Shown one piece after another: positions 1-14,194 of a DNA stretch of 64,000 bases. The first letter of the stretch is position 1; each line of letters opens with the position of its first letter. The translations under genes and the position numbers were made by a program. Under the pieces are notes generated by a model. It had not been told where the DNA came from. It did no database searches and saw only the letters and a program-made list of their open reading frames with translations. The DNA is from Helopsaltes ochotensis (taxonomy: Eukaryota > Chordata > Aves > Passeriformes > Locustellidae), in assembly GCA_013400155.1 (NCBI GenBank), contig VXBM01001209.1, forward strand, positions 169,954 to 233,953, given 5' to 3'.

Positions 1-3000
1 CACTGAATGCAGCAGAGGGCCTGTAGAAAAATTAATAAAAAGGCCTCATAAGGGTGTACTACAATGCCCTAGCTCAAAACTGTACAGGTAGTCTTGATGC
101 CCAATTTGTCAGAGCCTGCTCTAACACCTCATGCGCTCTTTAGATGCAAAGATTATGTATGTTAAATATCAACAAATGAACAGTGGGACAGAGTTCTTCT
201 GGGAATAGTCCAAAAAAAACCTCACTTTGTTCCTTTTCCTGGCTGAGAGCAAGCAGTAATTATGAGGAAGTTTCATATTTGAAACCCTCCTGATGCCCAA
301 GACCCAAAGCATGACCTATGGATATGTGGGCCATGGCAGCAGCTCAGTGCAGTGGAGAAGCACTGCTCCTGCCAGCCAGAAATCAAACAGGTTCAGGGGA
401 AAAAACACATCTCCCTGTGCTTAGTTAATACTTGTCATTCACTTCTGGTCTAAAAAAACCTGAAAACACATACACAGAATACATGGGGGACTTTTAAAAA
501 CCTCCCTATCCATTTGGGATGAAACTGGCCCTGTTGAAGTCAGGAACATCCACCTGTCAAGATTTCACCTCTGCTTTTTGTTTGTGCTTTTGCATGCATA
601 TTTATCTCTCTGCCTGCCTTTGTCTCCTCTCTAGGGCTTTGTTCATTAAACTTACTGTATTGTCCCTTTTTCCAGTTTCTGGGAAACTCTTTTAAATCCT
701 GTGCCAATATCTGTTAAACTTAGAGGACGTTTTCCTCTTAGGATAAAGAATAATAGTTTGACTTGCGACACTGCAAGCCCTTAGGTAGCAGAAGTTTATC
801 ACTTGGAGCTGTTTTCTAAGTAAAAATCTGATGGTGACAGGTAGAGGTATAGAATATATTCAGGCCATAGGAAAAAAGCTTTGTATGTGAGTATTTTCAA
901 GGCCTTAGGTCTTTCTCTACAATCTCAGACTGTCAACCATGCCATGGCCTTTCAATGAGACAGATACCCTGACCTTGAAAGGGATGCAGAAACTAACACA
1001 AAGGAAATAAAAGAACAAGGCAAATAACAAATAATCTACCCACAAGTATCCAACCCTAAGGAAAAAACACACTAACTTACAAAGGCGAAGGAAAATACTC
1101 ACTAACTTACATTACATTATGTAGATAAAATAAGATTTACTGAATGCTAATTTTTCTCATCAGCATATCACCAAGCACAGAGGCAATGCTAGAAATGGTG
1201 ATAACCGTTGTGTATAAGCCCCTATGTCTCTCACAGAGACCATCCTCTTAAACTTAATGGAAATGTAAATATAAAACATTCACTGCAATAAAAGTCTCCG
1301 GAGATAGAGTCTAAGTAGCATGATTAGTATGGAAAATGCTTCATAAATCCCAATTCCAATAATCTCTGGTAGCATAAAGGATTCATCTCATTATGACTTT
1401 CTAGCAGAGCCTTGTTAATTCTCACTTCACTAATCTGTGACCTTGAAAATTCCCTGTCCACATTTCAGTGAAGTGTTGACAGCCGAGTGAAATAGGGAAG
1501 TATTCCAGCAAGGGCTGCAAGTGACAGAATATATTGCAAAACACTCACTAGATTTATATAAAATACTGCGCCTGACTAAATTAAATAAAATAACAAGTCT
1601 TTAATAAATTACCATCCACCACATTTAAAATAGCAGACTCTATCAATTAATTTTTTACATATTATACTTTCCAAGGCTGCTGCTGCCATAGGAATAAAAG
1701 GAGTTCTGTGTTAACGACATTACTTCTGACACATTTCTGAGATGAAGTACCTAATTTTGGGACTAGTTCCTATTGACTGTAGACTTTTTAGGCCGCTATT
1801 AGCAATAAAAATCTTGAAGTCACATGCACACACACATACACACATAAATATATATATAGACCACGCATGTTACTACAGTCTTGTAGGTGCATTTCTCCTG
1901 GTACCACTAATATGACTGCATAGTTTACTGAAGAGTTGCATAATTCTGTTTATAAGGTAGTGTAGGTAAGAAGACAAAATGACTGAACAAAAGAAATTCT
2001 GCCCAATTTTCCAGGCTCGAGAGCTCACTTTGCTTCTACTACCCCTAAGTGTAATGTTGAAAAACATTAAAAACTTCTAAATGTAAACATACCTTTAAAA
2101 AAAATCCTTTTTTTTAAAACTAGGCAGACAGCGACTTACGTAATTTCTTGCCAAAAGATGCAATTGATCATAATTGGGTATTAAGATCTGAATTGTTAAT
2201 CACTGTATCACCAGAATTATAAAACCCAGAGACTGAAAACATTTGATGCCATTATGCAAAAACCACCACTATCAAAATGTTAATAAAACTACACTGTCAA
2301 ATGCACCAACATTTTGATCCAAAATGGGTTAGTGCAGATGACATCATCAAGTGTTTCATATTTAATTATTTTTTTTAAATTTTACAACATCTCTGGCAAT
2401 ACTACTATTCCATTACTGCAAAGTACACCCTCCAAAAGGACCCAAATTGAGATGCATTTCAGAACATTCTCCATTCTACCCTTCTCTCTGTGCTTACCAG
2501 TAAGCATATTGACAGATGGGGTACCCCTGTACCTGACTGCCTCTGAGATCTTACAGAAAGGAGAGAAAAGCAGAGCACAGGGGCACCTTGGAGCCATGGA
2601 AGCTCCTCAGTGAAGCTGGCAGCAGTGTTTTGTTATACACTGACTTTCTGTACGCCAGTCTCAGAGAAAACACTTCTGTCCATCTCATCTGCACTCTCAT
2701 GTGGAGAAACCACCATTACCTCTCCCTAATCCTCAGTAGCAGAGCTCTGTCAGTGGGATGTCCATGGGAGAAGCAGGGAAAGGGCAAAAAAGTAGGAATT
2801 TATTTCAGATTTCAAAACAGTGAAGTATTTGAGACAGCAGGTGGCTAGCCTGGGCTGTACAAGAAACACTGGCTCTAGGTGGAAGCACTGCATGGGAGAA
2901 AACACATTACACTGTTTAGCTGAACCCTGGCACAGAGAGCCCACTGTTTCTTACAGAGTTAAAGAAACAAAAACTAATCCTTTCTCTGCTTTATATGACT

Positions 3001-3477
3001 TTGGCAGGGTGTAATTTTTAGCTCCTGCCTATTCCATGCACTGAAAGTACATCTAACAGATACATTATGCATAAGTTCTCTCCCTCCTCACACAAGAACT
3101 CTGCCCAGTTCTGTAGTGCGAAATCAAAAAGCCTTCATTAAACTAGCCTCTATTTCTCTCTTCAATAGTACAACCATTGAAGAGTTTCAATAGTAGAAGA
3201 GCTACTTCTTCCTTTTCCCGTCAAAGATGAAATGTCTTGAGCACCCATCACTTTGTAACTACAATCCAAGTTACAAACCTTTGAAAGTCATAGAAGTGTC
3301 AGTGTATTTTGTTTTAGTTCTCATCCCATTAAAAAACATATATGATGATATTTTACTGCTGTAGTTCTCACATATTAGGCAGTCTGACAAAACTTTAAGA
3401 TATTCTAAAAGAAGAAAAATTAAAAGGCAACCAAGCTTTATTTTAGAAATTAAAGATAAGATAAAAAATTAACATAC
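1..3477 (-). other. GPR158: GPR158 intron following the TM4 exon (partial)
   Basis: The intron starts with GTATGT at 3477 and continues past the left edge of the window. A short CA/TA-rich microsatellite lies at about 1827-1857. I searched for the TM5 exon by its expected peptide (AEFLFLLWG-like) on the minus strand and did not see it. The short ORFs here have no recognisable domain and look like chance. Confidence 0.75.
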
Positions 3478-3716
3478 CAACAGCCATCATGTAATCCCAG
3501 CGGTCTATGAGGCACATATTGAAGATCAGATGGTCAGATGTTTGCCCTTGACCAATTATTGGAATGTTTCTCTCCAAATTTTGGGTTATTGCAGAAGTCC
3601 AGCCAATGAGAAACCAAAAGACTACCAGAAGAATAACAGACAACATCCTCATCACTCTCCCACCTGTCATATATGGAATACGCTGAGCCGTTCGGGACAG
3701 GAATACTTTCAAAACC
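3478..3716 (-). CDS. GPR158: GPR158 internal exon: intracellular loop 2, TM4, extracellular loop 2
   Basis: Exon of 239 nt on the minus strand. One base completes the split Arg codon, 79 codons follow, and one base opens the next codon (phase 2 in, phase 1 out). The translation runs from VLKVFLSRTAQRIPYMTGG (intracellular loop 2), through the hydrophobic MLSVILLVVFWFLIGW (TM4), to NMCLIDRWDYMMAV (extracellular loop 2 and the start of TM5). The acceptor is tttttcag (AG at 3718-3717) and the donor is G|GTATGT (GT at 3477-3476). The C of NMC is the expected disulfide partner of the TM3 cysteine. Compared with my memory of mammalian GPR158, the extracellular loop shows a few substitutions (for example SAIT after GWT), while TM4 and loop 2 are nearly identical. 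The next exon, expected to encode TM5, is not visible down to position 1. Confidence 0.95.
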
Positions 3717-6700
3717 CTGAAAAATTCAGACAGTGCAGAATTAAGAAGAGCAGTAATAGTGTCGCTGGAATTAGACTTTAATTTTATTTTGATACCAGAT
3801 TATTTTAAAAACAAATCAACAGTCTTTCCTGTGACAGTATGTACAAGAACGAAGTTTGGAACGCTATTACTTTCCTATTAATCATATATAAATGGAACTG
3901 ATTACTGCCCAGAGAGTGTTACACAGCAATAATAGAAAATATTAACTATGCTGATGTTAGAGACATGCATTTACAGGCTGTCTTGTCAAGCTGTTTTGTA
4001 CATTCCATCTCCCAATGGAAGACTTCTGTCTTTGAAAGATGAAAGGTCATTTCCATAAACCAGCAACCATGTATGTGAGGTTTTATTCTGTTTTGATGCT
4101 GTGTGCTCATCCCCAATCCTACTATTTCCAGAGAACAAATTAACACTTCTTAGATCTTTTTCCCACTGAGTTTGATGCTGCTGAGACAATAACCTACTCA
4201 TCATAGAAATATCTGTGGAAGGCACTTCGCTAATTAAATGGAGTTTGATTTGTTTAGAGGCAACAACATGTTTTTTGAGCTAGGACAGAACCATCATAAG
4301 AAAAACCACACTACATGTCAAGCACTTACACCACATAACAGCTACTGAACATGTAACGCTCACTTTAAAAATAATTGCACCTATTATTAGGATAAATTTA
4401 TTGCCACCAAGAACTGTTCAAGGAAATAACACCTGCATTTTCTATCCACCACCACCTGCTAATGCAGAAGAAGGTCCTCCTAGGAGCATGAGAGCAACCA
4501 ATATTTGAGGAAATCCCCTTGGGATGAAGGAGTAGTTTGATTCTTCATGTGGCACAAAATATCTCTTTGTGCTGCCTGCACCATGGGATCTGCCAGATGC
4601 ATCTTCTGGGAGCATTGCAGCGCTCCTGCCTGGGCCCTGCTAAGCTAACAAGGATGAGCAATGAGGAAAGGCTATCATGGAAGTTTTTATGTACCCAGAC
4701 TGTTAGCAGCAGATGAGCTGAAGTTTAAAGGCTATTTTAGACACTTGGGTGAGGAGTCTTTCGGAGCGAAGAGTTCAACTGTTTCAGTGATTTTGTCCTC
4801 AAAATCACAGTGGTTCCTGACTCCTGAGCACGAGCACGTCCAGTCTTGATGTCCATGAAGAGACAAATTATCATTGAGGTTTTGGGATCGTGATTTTTTT
4901 TTTCCTAAAGTTGTTTTTTTAAATGCCCTTGTTGGCTCTTAAGTTCTTTCAGTACCACACAAGCCACCTCCCAAGATATTCTACAACCAATTCTGCCTTT
5001 TCAGCTATACAAAATCACACTTCATATTAACATTTATGCTTATATTTCTCTGAGAGAAGGCAGAAGCAACCAGTGTTGCATCTCAAACAACTAATAGAGC
5101 GGTGTCTTTAAAGGCAGAAGCACAAAAGGTTTTCTGCATCCATAACAATGAATCAGCATCTGACTACAAACACAGCCTTCACAGTGTGCATTAGGTGAAG
5201 TCAGAGATCTGAATATGTTCAACATTATTCAGCTGTTTCCCTCCCAACAGTCACTCCACAGGGAGTCATAGTTTTTGATCTTTCCATGTTTGATAGATGT
5301 TCTGCTCTCCCTTTAGAGATGCTAAGTGCCTTATGCTGGAAGCAGACCCCCCAAGACTTCATCCAATGGAGACAGAAAACTCCACAGAGACAAGTCAGGC
5401 CATTTCCCTCTGCATTGCTCAGCCACAGCACTACTGTTCTAGGGCAGCGCTGGTGAATCTTCATTTTCTACACACTGAATTCCTGATTTTTTCTAAAATC
5501 AGGAAGCAAAGGCTTCCCTTCTCCCTGTTGTGAATGCCGGTCAATAGTTAGTTTCTCTGAAGGGAAGAAAAATGTATTCTTTTTGTAATGAACTGGAAAA
5601 TTCCACAGTCATAGTTTCTCATTTGAGAAAAATATCATCATATATTTTTATGAATGTTTAATTATTAGAGAAATCACACAAACCAGCTGAGAACTATTAG
5701 AAACTTTTTGTATTTTGGCTCCAAAGTAAATTCTTGATGATTCTGCTGAAAGGCAACATGTGAGCCTATTTTGGGCATAATAAGGCAGAACCCATTAGAT
5801 TTTTTTCAGCACTGTTCATTAACTGCTGCCTGTGTGACAGCTTTCAAAGGGAGAGGTGTGGGCTGCTGTTACATTATTACAAATAATATTTTACAATACA
5901 GCAGTCAAACCCCCTCCAATTTGGATCAAATCACATTTCTTTTTTTCTCCTATTTTTCACAAAAATAAGCATCCCCCACCACAATAATTTCTACCTTGGA
6001 CTCGTAGGCTTATATGTAAGCCAACCTTTAAGCCTACTTTTTTTAAACATTCCTTTTCTGAAAAGCTGTAAAGAAAGTCGGGTTAGATCAGTAATGTTGC
6101 AAATCTCCTTTTCAGAAGTTGTGGTATAAAAGCAGTCAAGCAGAAAACAAGCTCCCAAGTTGCAATTCCCTCATCCTCCTGCCACAATGTGAATCCAAAG
6201 CCTCATTGCTCACCACCTCAACATTGACTTACATGCTCTTTCTGCTCTCATCTTCTATGTATTATTGAACATGTATCAAAGCAGAGACAACTGTCCAGGA
6301 GTTCCTCTCTCAAGGGCACATCTTCTCACCAGACTGGAGGTCATTATCTTGCCTGTACCTCTGACTCATACAATCAAAGTTCACTGTAAAAAAGTTGAAT
6401 CACTGTGGTATGAGACCAGACTGCCTAAGCAAACACACGGTGTTTGATTACTGGTACCCTCTGGCAGAAAACAGGGGAATTCTTGACTCAAATCCCTGCC
6501 CTGTTTTCCAGGTAGACAATGTTCATGCCCCCCTTTTCCACTCAGTTCAATATCTCTATATTGGGTCAAACTAGCTATTGAACAAATAAAAGAGAATTCT
6601 TACAGGGAGGCAAGAAGTGGGGCTAGTGCATTGCTGCTAGGAAATCAAATATGCCCTAGGTCATCCCTGGCACTGAAGCCAACTGGCACAGAACAGCCAG

Positions 6701-8051
6701 CATCCATACTATTACCCTCAGCACTACAATTCAGCAGGACAGAGGATGAAGTCCCAGTGCCCAGGAATGTTCTCAGATGCTATGAATTTATGAATATAGA
6801 TGTAGCCCTAGATTCAAGTTCCTGAGCAAATCAGTGTTTAATTATGAGTATCAATAAGGCAAACTGGATAGACTCTTCCTCCGTCCTATCTGCAGCTGAA
6901 ATTACTGGCAGCCCCAGTCAGTGCCCTGGTAGAAGTTCAGGGCTCTGTTAGACATATGGTCTCTGATCTAAAGCAGAAGAGGAAACTTAACCATGCTCCT
7001 CAGCATCTTCTAGCTATGCTCCCACCTAAAACCACTCATGCAATCCACTTTTCTGCACTGTTGTTGGATAATTGAACAATCATTTCCAGTGGCATGTCAT
7101 CAGCTCTGTTCACAGGCAGATCAGACAGAACACTGCAATGTGTTTTACCTGCTTTTCTGGAAGACACAGCTACCTTTTGCTCAAATCTTTGACTCACAGA
7201 CAGCTACAGCCATGATTAAAGCTGACACGCAATAGCCATTCCTTTTACAGAGTAAACAGAAGGAGCAGTTCAGGCTGAATGAACTGCCTGGAGACCATGG
7301 CACGTAACTCCCAGCTCTGCTGGCTGCACCATCAAGTCTGGGGAGAATTAAGCTACATGATCTGAGGATTTTCTTTGGGGTGCCTGGCTCCATATAAATG
7401 TAGAAGGGGAGGGCTTGGTTGCAAACACTGAGAGCCAAGAGAAGCCCAGCAGCTGGGAAGTGATGCTGCAAGTGGATCTGAAGCAGAGGGACAGAGCATG
7501 TTGGTTCACAGGACTGGCTGGGATCAACAGCTCGGAAATATCAAGTGAAGAATGTGGCTGCTGCTGTAGTTATATCTTAAGATGCAATACGTAACCTTAG
7601 AAAATAAATAAAACCATATTAAATTTTCATGTCATATCAACAAAAAGATGGTCCCCAACCTACCATTGACTGCATAAATAGCAGGAACAACAGGTGAAGG
7701 ATCCAGCTTTGACAGCAATGACCTGGCACAGTTTGTTTATCTTTTATTTCTAGCATCTGTCATTTTGTGACTCTACTGAGTCATTCTGTCAAACTGCTCT
7801 GTTCCAGACTGGTGATTTTTATTATGATACAAAAGCTACATCAGAAAGATAATGGGTCAAGCCCTTCGGAAGTATACAGTCCTCCTGCAGTGCAGGGATT
7901 ATGTCTTATCTACTTTTCTGGACTAACAATGAATATGTCACTAGTTACTTTGAGTTAGCAAACTGATGTGATTCTACTAAAAGTGAAAAGGTACCAGTGG
8001 GACATGTATGGCACCATGTCGATACAAAAGAGTGCCTACACTTCACACTTG

Positions 8052-8080
<29 letters not shown>
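8052..8080. repeat. (AC)n microsatellite
   Basis: 29 bp of perfect AC/CA repeat, followed by tacacaaata. It produces spurious His-Thr and Cys-Val ORFs on the two strands. It is likely length-polymorphic. Confidence 0.97.
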
Positions 8081-8085
<5 letters not shown>

Positions 8086-8794
8086 AAATACTGGGTGCAG
8101 GTATAATTTCCACATCTGTAAAGATGACAATAAAGAATATCAACACTTAAGGCCCAAGATCTCAGGAATCATATTTATATAGACTCATACCATCAGTTAC
8201 TGGTTCTTGCTGTAAAGGGTAAAACCTGAGAAATTAACTTTTGCTTTCTAAGCAACTTCCCAGCTGAAAGTGTCCAAATCAGTCATTGTCTGCTTCCCAA
8301 GTGATTTCTCAAGACCTCAACAAAGAACAAACTAGAAGTGCACCACTGAAGAGAATACTTTTATGGGATGATCTTTTGCTTTATTGATTCTGACCACATT
8401 GAACCTGAGCAAACGTGGACTAAGAGGCATGCCGTGTCAACAGCATGACAACAGCAGGGCAAGACCCGCATTATGTCCCTGTCCAGTGAAAATATACAAC
8501 AACTAGAAAAAGAAGTTTTGGCAATTATGTGGGTGTATGGATACTTCTAAGAGCCCCCATCTTGTGTGTAGCGAGCAAACTTGGCCAAATCTCACTGACA
8601 GCCATCAATTTATCTTAATTCCTTCACACTACACATGCAACATCTTACAGTGTAATAACAGGAAATCTCCCACCCTTTTTTATTTCAGAAAAGAATATTG
8701 TAATAGTAAATACAGTCAAGAACACTGCCATGAAAGACAACAAATGCTTAGAAGAATTGACTAACCCATCCAAATGCACTGGATTTTGTAATGG

Positions 8795-9424
8795 GTAGCA
8801 GAGCACAAGTGTGCCTTTGTGGCCAAGAAGGCCTGTGGTGCATTAGGAAGAGCATTGCCCACAGGTTGAGGGAGGTGATCCTGCCCCTCTGTTCATCCCT
8901 GGTGAGGCACATCTGGATTGCTGTGTCCAGTTCTGGGCTCCTCAGTACACGAGACACATGGAACTCTGGGAGTCGGTCCAGCTGAGGATGGCCAATATGA
9001 TTAAAGGACAGGAACATCTCTTTTATGAGGAAAGGGTGAAGGAGCTGGGCCTGTTCAGCCTTGGGTGGAGATGACTGAGAAGGGGCCTCATTAGTGTCTG
9101 TCAGTATCTGAAGGGAAGGTCTCAAGAGGATGGGTCCAGGCTCTTCTCAATAGTGCGAAGCAATAGGACAAGAAGCAATGGGCTGAAACTGATGCACAAG
9201 AAGTTCCACCTGAATACGAGGATGAAATTCTTCACTGTGCAGGTGACCACACACCAGAACAGGTTGCCAAGAGAGGTTATGGAGTCTCTCTCACTGGAGA
9301 GATTCAAGAACCATCTGGATGCAATCCTGTGTAATGTGCTCTAGGATAACCCTGCTTAAGCAGGAAGGCTGAACCAGATGACCACTGCGGTCCCTTCCAA
9401 CCTGACCCACTCAGATTCTGTGGA
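8795..9424 (+). mobile_element. CR1 LINE 3' fragment
   Basis: About 630 bp matching the end of CR1 ORF2 and the 3' UTR in the plus orientation. Recognisable blocks are 'tgcattaggaagagcattgc', 'tccagttctgggctcctcag', 'aaggagctgggcctgttcag' and the terminal 'ggtcccttccaacctgaccc'. It ends in the CR1-type tail gattctgtg. It is 5'-truncated, as CR1 copies nearly always are. The reading frame is broken, and the antisense ORF at 8748-9125 is a shadow of it. It lies antisense to GPR158. Confidence 0.93.
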
Positions 9425-11105
9425 GGCTGGTCTGCACACTGAGGCCACTAATGGTATCACAAGCTTGCTCCATAGTTACAAGGTAAACTGTAGGTACCAA
9501 TAGTACTGGAAATACAGGGAGGGAGACTGTGCTGCAGGATTGTTTCCTCTGTACTGGAAGTGTACCTAACTTCAAATCCTTACCTGGAGGTCTGTGTTTA
9601 ATAAACAGCAATAGTAATATGTGAGGCTATCTTAATGGTACAGTAAAAATTCCCAATCAGATTATTTTCTGTATTGAGTAATGAGAAAAGCAGTGCTGTT
9701 TCTGAAACATTTTCTGCAATGTTTCTGCTGCAAAAACATTTTCTGCAACAAATTGTATTTACTTTCAAAAATGTGATTTTGAAAGTAGAGTTTTCTTGAC
9801 ATCTTCCCTGGAGTTTTATAGTGATTTGCTATTGCAGGGAATTAATGCAATATAAATTTATAATGCATGGCTAGAACAACAAGCTGTGAAGATGCATTTT
9901 ACCTCAGTGCCTGGTAAAATCTACGTCCAGTAAGCGAAGAGACGTGTCATGACTTCATGCTAACCTACTCCGCAAAGTAGTTTCCCAGATTAGTTTTAAT
10001 GCTACACATATAAAGGTAATCCTACAGTGCTTGAATGAAAGTTCCCTTTCTGGGTAAACATTGACATAATTTCCAGGAGTTTGAGCAGACCAAGGATGGT
10101 GGGAGGGAAATCACATGCAGTTCAAGGAAAGGCTCTGAGTGTTGGGAGGCAACAGGACAACAATAGATTTAGTACTGCAATCATTCACTCACTCCCATGT
10201 GACCAGCATTGGACTAACATTTTCTTACATATTTAATAATATTTCCATTTTTAATGGAAAAGGTCTAAAAACATTGCTTGCTTTGATGAAAATTTATTCA
10301 TTTGAAGTAGTTTTGTTTGCCAATCTGTAGGTAAGCCTGAAGTGAGCCAACAGTGTTATTTCTTTAAATGTAGCCAAGGATTCTGACATTTTTCATGCTA
10401 TGCATAGGCTTTATTTTCTCGTTTCACCTGCAAGTCTAAATTCCCACCTGAGAAAAGCTCCATTTCCCGGTGGATTATAGAACAAAAAGCTTTCTCTGCC
10501 TGCAGCCAGTTCCAAGAACTGCAGCTGGAGTCTTTTGAGAGACCAGATGAGCTTTGCTTTTCCCCAGTGCCTCCTTGCTCCCCAGCTCACTGCCCTGTTG
10601 CCTGCATCTGTTCCAGCTGCCTCCCAGCTCCCATTGCAGGAGAGATACTGAAGCTTTTGCCTCTGTGTGTATGCTGCTTTTTGAAGTGCTTTTGTTAATA
10701 TCACCATATCATCCAGGTGGTCTTATCAGAAATGGCCACTCCTCAACAGGATTTGCCCATCCTGAAAGTGTGCTGATGGATGTATTAAGCACTGGGGAGC
10801 TGAGAGGTAAGAAGGCTCAACAAGGGGACTTTTCATGTCACGTAACTAGGTTTCAGTGATGCAGACCAAGTCTCCTTATTTATTAAATCCTCATCTGCTT
10901 TGTGCTAATTATCTCTTCTAATAAACCACTTACTGCACTAATACCCCCATGAATCCTGCTGAGATTAGCAGAACTACAGAGTGCCCAGTGAAACATCTGA
11001 CACTCCGCTGTCAAACTCTGATGAGGCAGAGCTGCTACAGAGCACACCATAAACCATTAAATAAAAAGTCCATCAATCTGTCCCCAGACAACTAGAAGTG
11101 AAATA

Positions 11106-11250
11106 TCACAGAATGGTTAGATTTGGAAGGGACCTTAGAGATTACCTCATTCCACCCTGCTGACATGGGCAGGCAGGGATATTGTCCACTAGACAGGTTG
11201 CTCAAAGCCCCATCCAACCTGGCCTTGAACATTTTAATGTCTCCTCTTGT
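11106..11250 (-). mobile_element. CR1 LINE 3' end fragment
   Basis: Short minus-strand CR1 end. The plus strand reads 'cacagaatggttagatttgg' and then 'gaagggacc', the reverse complement of the CR1 terminus, and continues with 'caggttgctcaaagccccat' and 'ccaacctggccttgaac'. It is strongly 5'-truncated and moderately diverged. Confidence 0.88.
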
Positions 11251-12234
11251 CAACTACTCGGGCTTAAGGTTACATCATGCAGAGCTCATGACCACAGAAT
11301 CTGATGCCTAAAGTTCTGAAAATCCCAGATCCTTGGAATAGGCACAAAGCCATCCTTTCCAAGTCTGCTATTGAATGGTTAACATAGCCATTTCAATACT
11401 TTCCTCCTGACAGATATGTTTAAATAACTACATCCCTCACTCAGTGAAAAATGAGGTCAGGTCCTCAGACAATTTTCTCCATAAGCAAACCAATCTTGTT
11501 GAAGTCTTTCCTTCATTCAAATTTGTAGTGATTTAGTGACAAAAACTTCATAGATCCTCAAGACTCATGGCCCTATTAGTTTGGTCTAAAGATTATAAAT
11601 CCTTCAGCCTATTTAAGGTCTGGCTAAGTTAATTATTTGCTTTTTAAAATTAATCAGGTGGTTACTATCTTTTTTAGCAAATCCAAAGCCATTGAATTCT
11701 TTATTTACCCTTATCAAAGACTTTCAGAAAAGGCAGTACAAAATATCTCAAGGTCAATATTTATCAGGAAGTTTACACTGTGAAAACAGATGCAAGAACT
11801 GCCTCCTGGTAATCTTTTCCTACAACAGGTCAAGAACATTTTTCAAGGCTTTCATTCCAAAATTTGCTTCACAGACTACTGTGGAGTTGAATGTACAAAA
11901 GGCAACTCCCCTCCAGAACCTAGCTCACAATGTTTCATTTAATAAAGGCTGATGAGTAAAACCAGCTGGGATGAAAAATTCCCCTCCTTGTTAGTGCTGT
12001 TCTATTTAACAGTGCTCCTCGGCCACTGAAAACATTCACAGATTATTTCAACAACCTTTTCAATTTTCAGAGGCATTCTCTAGCATCATCAATAAGGTAG
12101 CTGGGCAAAACCTCATGCCAAAGCTTGTACTCTTTTAACATAGTCATACTACAAACGGGGTAAGTCTTGAAATGGATAAAGCCCAAATCCAAAACAAAGT
12201 AAATTTGAGAGTGGCTATTTATACTGATGTAGAC

Positions 12235-12350
12235 ATTTCATGGTGCTAGTAACACCAAGGACGGGTTTCGTTCCTGTCATGGGCCATTCACTTAAGTGCT
12301 GGACTTGATCCTTGTGGGTCCTTTCCAGCTCAGAATATTCTGTCATTTTC
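12235..12350 (+). mobile_element. CR1 LINE 3' end fragment
   Basis: Plus-strand CR1 terminus. 'cttaagtgctggacttgatc' and 'cttgtgggtcctttccagct' are followed by 'cagaatattctgtcatt', the usual CR1 ending. About 100 bp is recognisable and the left limit is uncertain. Confidence 0.8.
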
Positions 12351-12692
12351 TTTCCTTTCTTCTCCTCCTCAAGTTCACTGGCAAGCATTGTACTTCTGAT
12401 CAGAGAATTATAAGCCCCACTTAAAAAAAGATACTACTTTTCCAGAATTTTTAATGGGGCCAGAAAACCAAAATACCTCACTCCTCTTAAGCAAAAGGTG
12501 ATAAATATTCTGGTCCATTTGCATGATGTGAAAAGTTGCAGCTTTAATAAAGATGTAGCAATCCACTGGAGCTGTACTGTGTTTTTCACCACTTCTATAA
12601 ATGTATTAGAATAATTTATTCAGGTACTATATAAAAAGATTCTAAGGCTTTTCACTGCATAAAAAAAAATGTGCATAAAAATTTAGTGGACT

Positions 12693-12710
12693 AGTGAATT
12701 ATAATTCACT
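12693..12710. repeat. 18-bp perfect palindrome
   Basis: AGTGAATTATAATTCACT is fully self-complementary. It is isolated, with no flanking repeat or gene; the homeobox-like ATTA core is probably incidental. Confidence 0.85.
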
Positions 12711-14194
12711 CTGCTAGCAGTTTTTTATTGTAAGGACTAAACTATATATTCATAGTATATTTACAGATCGCTATACTGGTTTTTTTTGAGAACTGCACTA
12801 AACAGTAGTTGGCAGCTGAAGGAAAACAACCATAATTTCACAAGACAAATTATTTGTTTTCATGTTCACAGATAGATACCACATTGCTTTACCCTTTGTA
12901 TCCTACTTCACTACAGTTAATGTGATATACTGTAACTGTTAGTTTGGGTGTGCTACACTGTGGATTTGAACAAGATAAAAAGCTTTCACTAAAAATATCT
13001 CATCCTTTACTTATTTTTAGTCCTAATTACATAGCAAGTTTCTACACTAAAGCAGAATAAAATGAAATGCGTTGCTATGTGATCTCTTTTGTCTCACTGG
13101 CAGTTTTAACAAAATTAAAAACTATTTATTAGTGTTGCTCTAATAATATCGTACAACTATGCTACCGAATTTTCTAGAGCAGCATCTGAGATCCTGCAGC
13201 TTGCAGGGCAGATGTAGCTGCTCATTCCACCGAGGCTGACAGTTCATGGCTGCCATCCCTGGGACCCCATGAATGCACAGACCAGTACAAGTGTTTGTAT
13301 GGTTTCCACATCCCCAGCAAGGAGGAGCTTCCCAACCCTGCCTTAAAGGAACAAATACATTGATTTACAAGATCTAACCACAGAGTTGGGGTTTGGATTT
13401 GTCATCACAGAAGTTTCAGTGACCTAATGATTTTTTTGAATGTTCCACTTGCAGGAGATGAAAAGCAGGAAAATTGATTTCTCCTTGGAAGTCAAATTGT
13501 GTCTCCTTTATAAAGTTTCTCATGATGATGAGATTTTCTTGTGGATCTTCAAACTCTGTGTGATGTCTGGCATTATCTACATTTTTAAGACATTAAAGAT
13601 ACAATTTTTAAGAAACAATGGGGTCAGGAGACTTCTCTGACAGAAGTACTATTTCTCTGTCGATCTACAGACTGCTGAGCAAGCTCAAATCTGGGAGCCA
13701 GCAGCAGATAACAGTAGGAGAGCTGGAGCAAACAGAAGATTGTGGAGGATTTGATGTAACTCCAAAAATTCATGAAGCCAGATCAAATCAAGACCATGCA
13801 AGAGCATGGCACATGAATCAAGAATTAGGCACAAGCACTGCTACCTCTAGTCTGATGCATCCCATTGCTTTGAGGTTTTCCATTAAAAAAATAAGTAAGA
13901 TTATTGACTCATCAATCAGATTTTCTGAGTTTTTTCTTTGTCTTCTTTGGAGGAGGATCTTGCAGAAGCAGCTGCACACAGTGCAAAGGTGTCACTGACT
14001 GTGGGTCCAGCTGCATTTACAGAGGATGCTCAAGAGAAGTATTTTTCAAAATAAACTGGTTTAAGTATACTGCATTGAAAAAAGTCAGTATAAAGAAGGA
14101 GACTAGGAAAAGATCTGTATCTGTGAAGCACTGACTAAAGCCCCATACACAAAATCTTTTGGCGCTAAACTGTCTCCTCACAGATTTACTTGCC

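Noticed and set aside
7945..8182. ORFs rich in Cys-Val or His-Thr
   Set aside because: They arise from the AC microsatellite read in different frames.
8748..9125. 125-codon minus-strand ORF
   Set aside because: It is the antisense shadow of a plus-strand CR1 fragment.
10411..10860. GC-richer block with ORFs on both strands
   Set aside because: Considered as an exon or regulatory element, but there are no coherent splice sites, no domain and no promoter motif.
13618..13998. 126-codon plus-strand ORF
   Set aside because: Low-complexity, mixed composition with no motif. It overlaps no splice-site pattern and looks like a chance frame.
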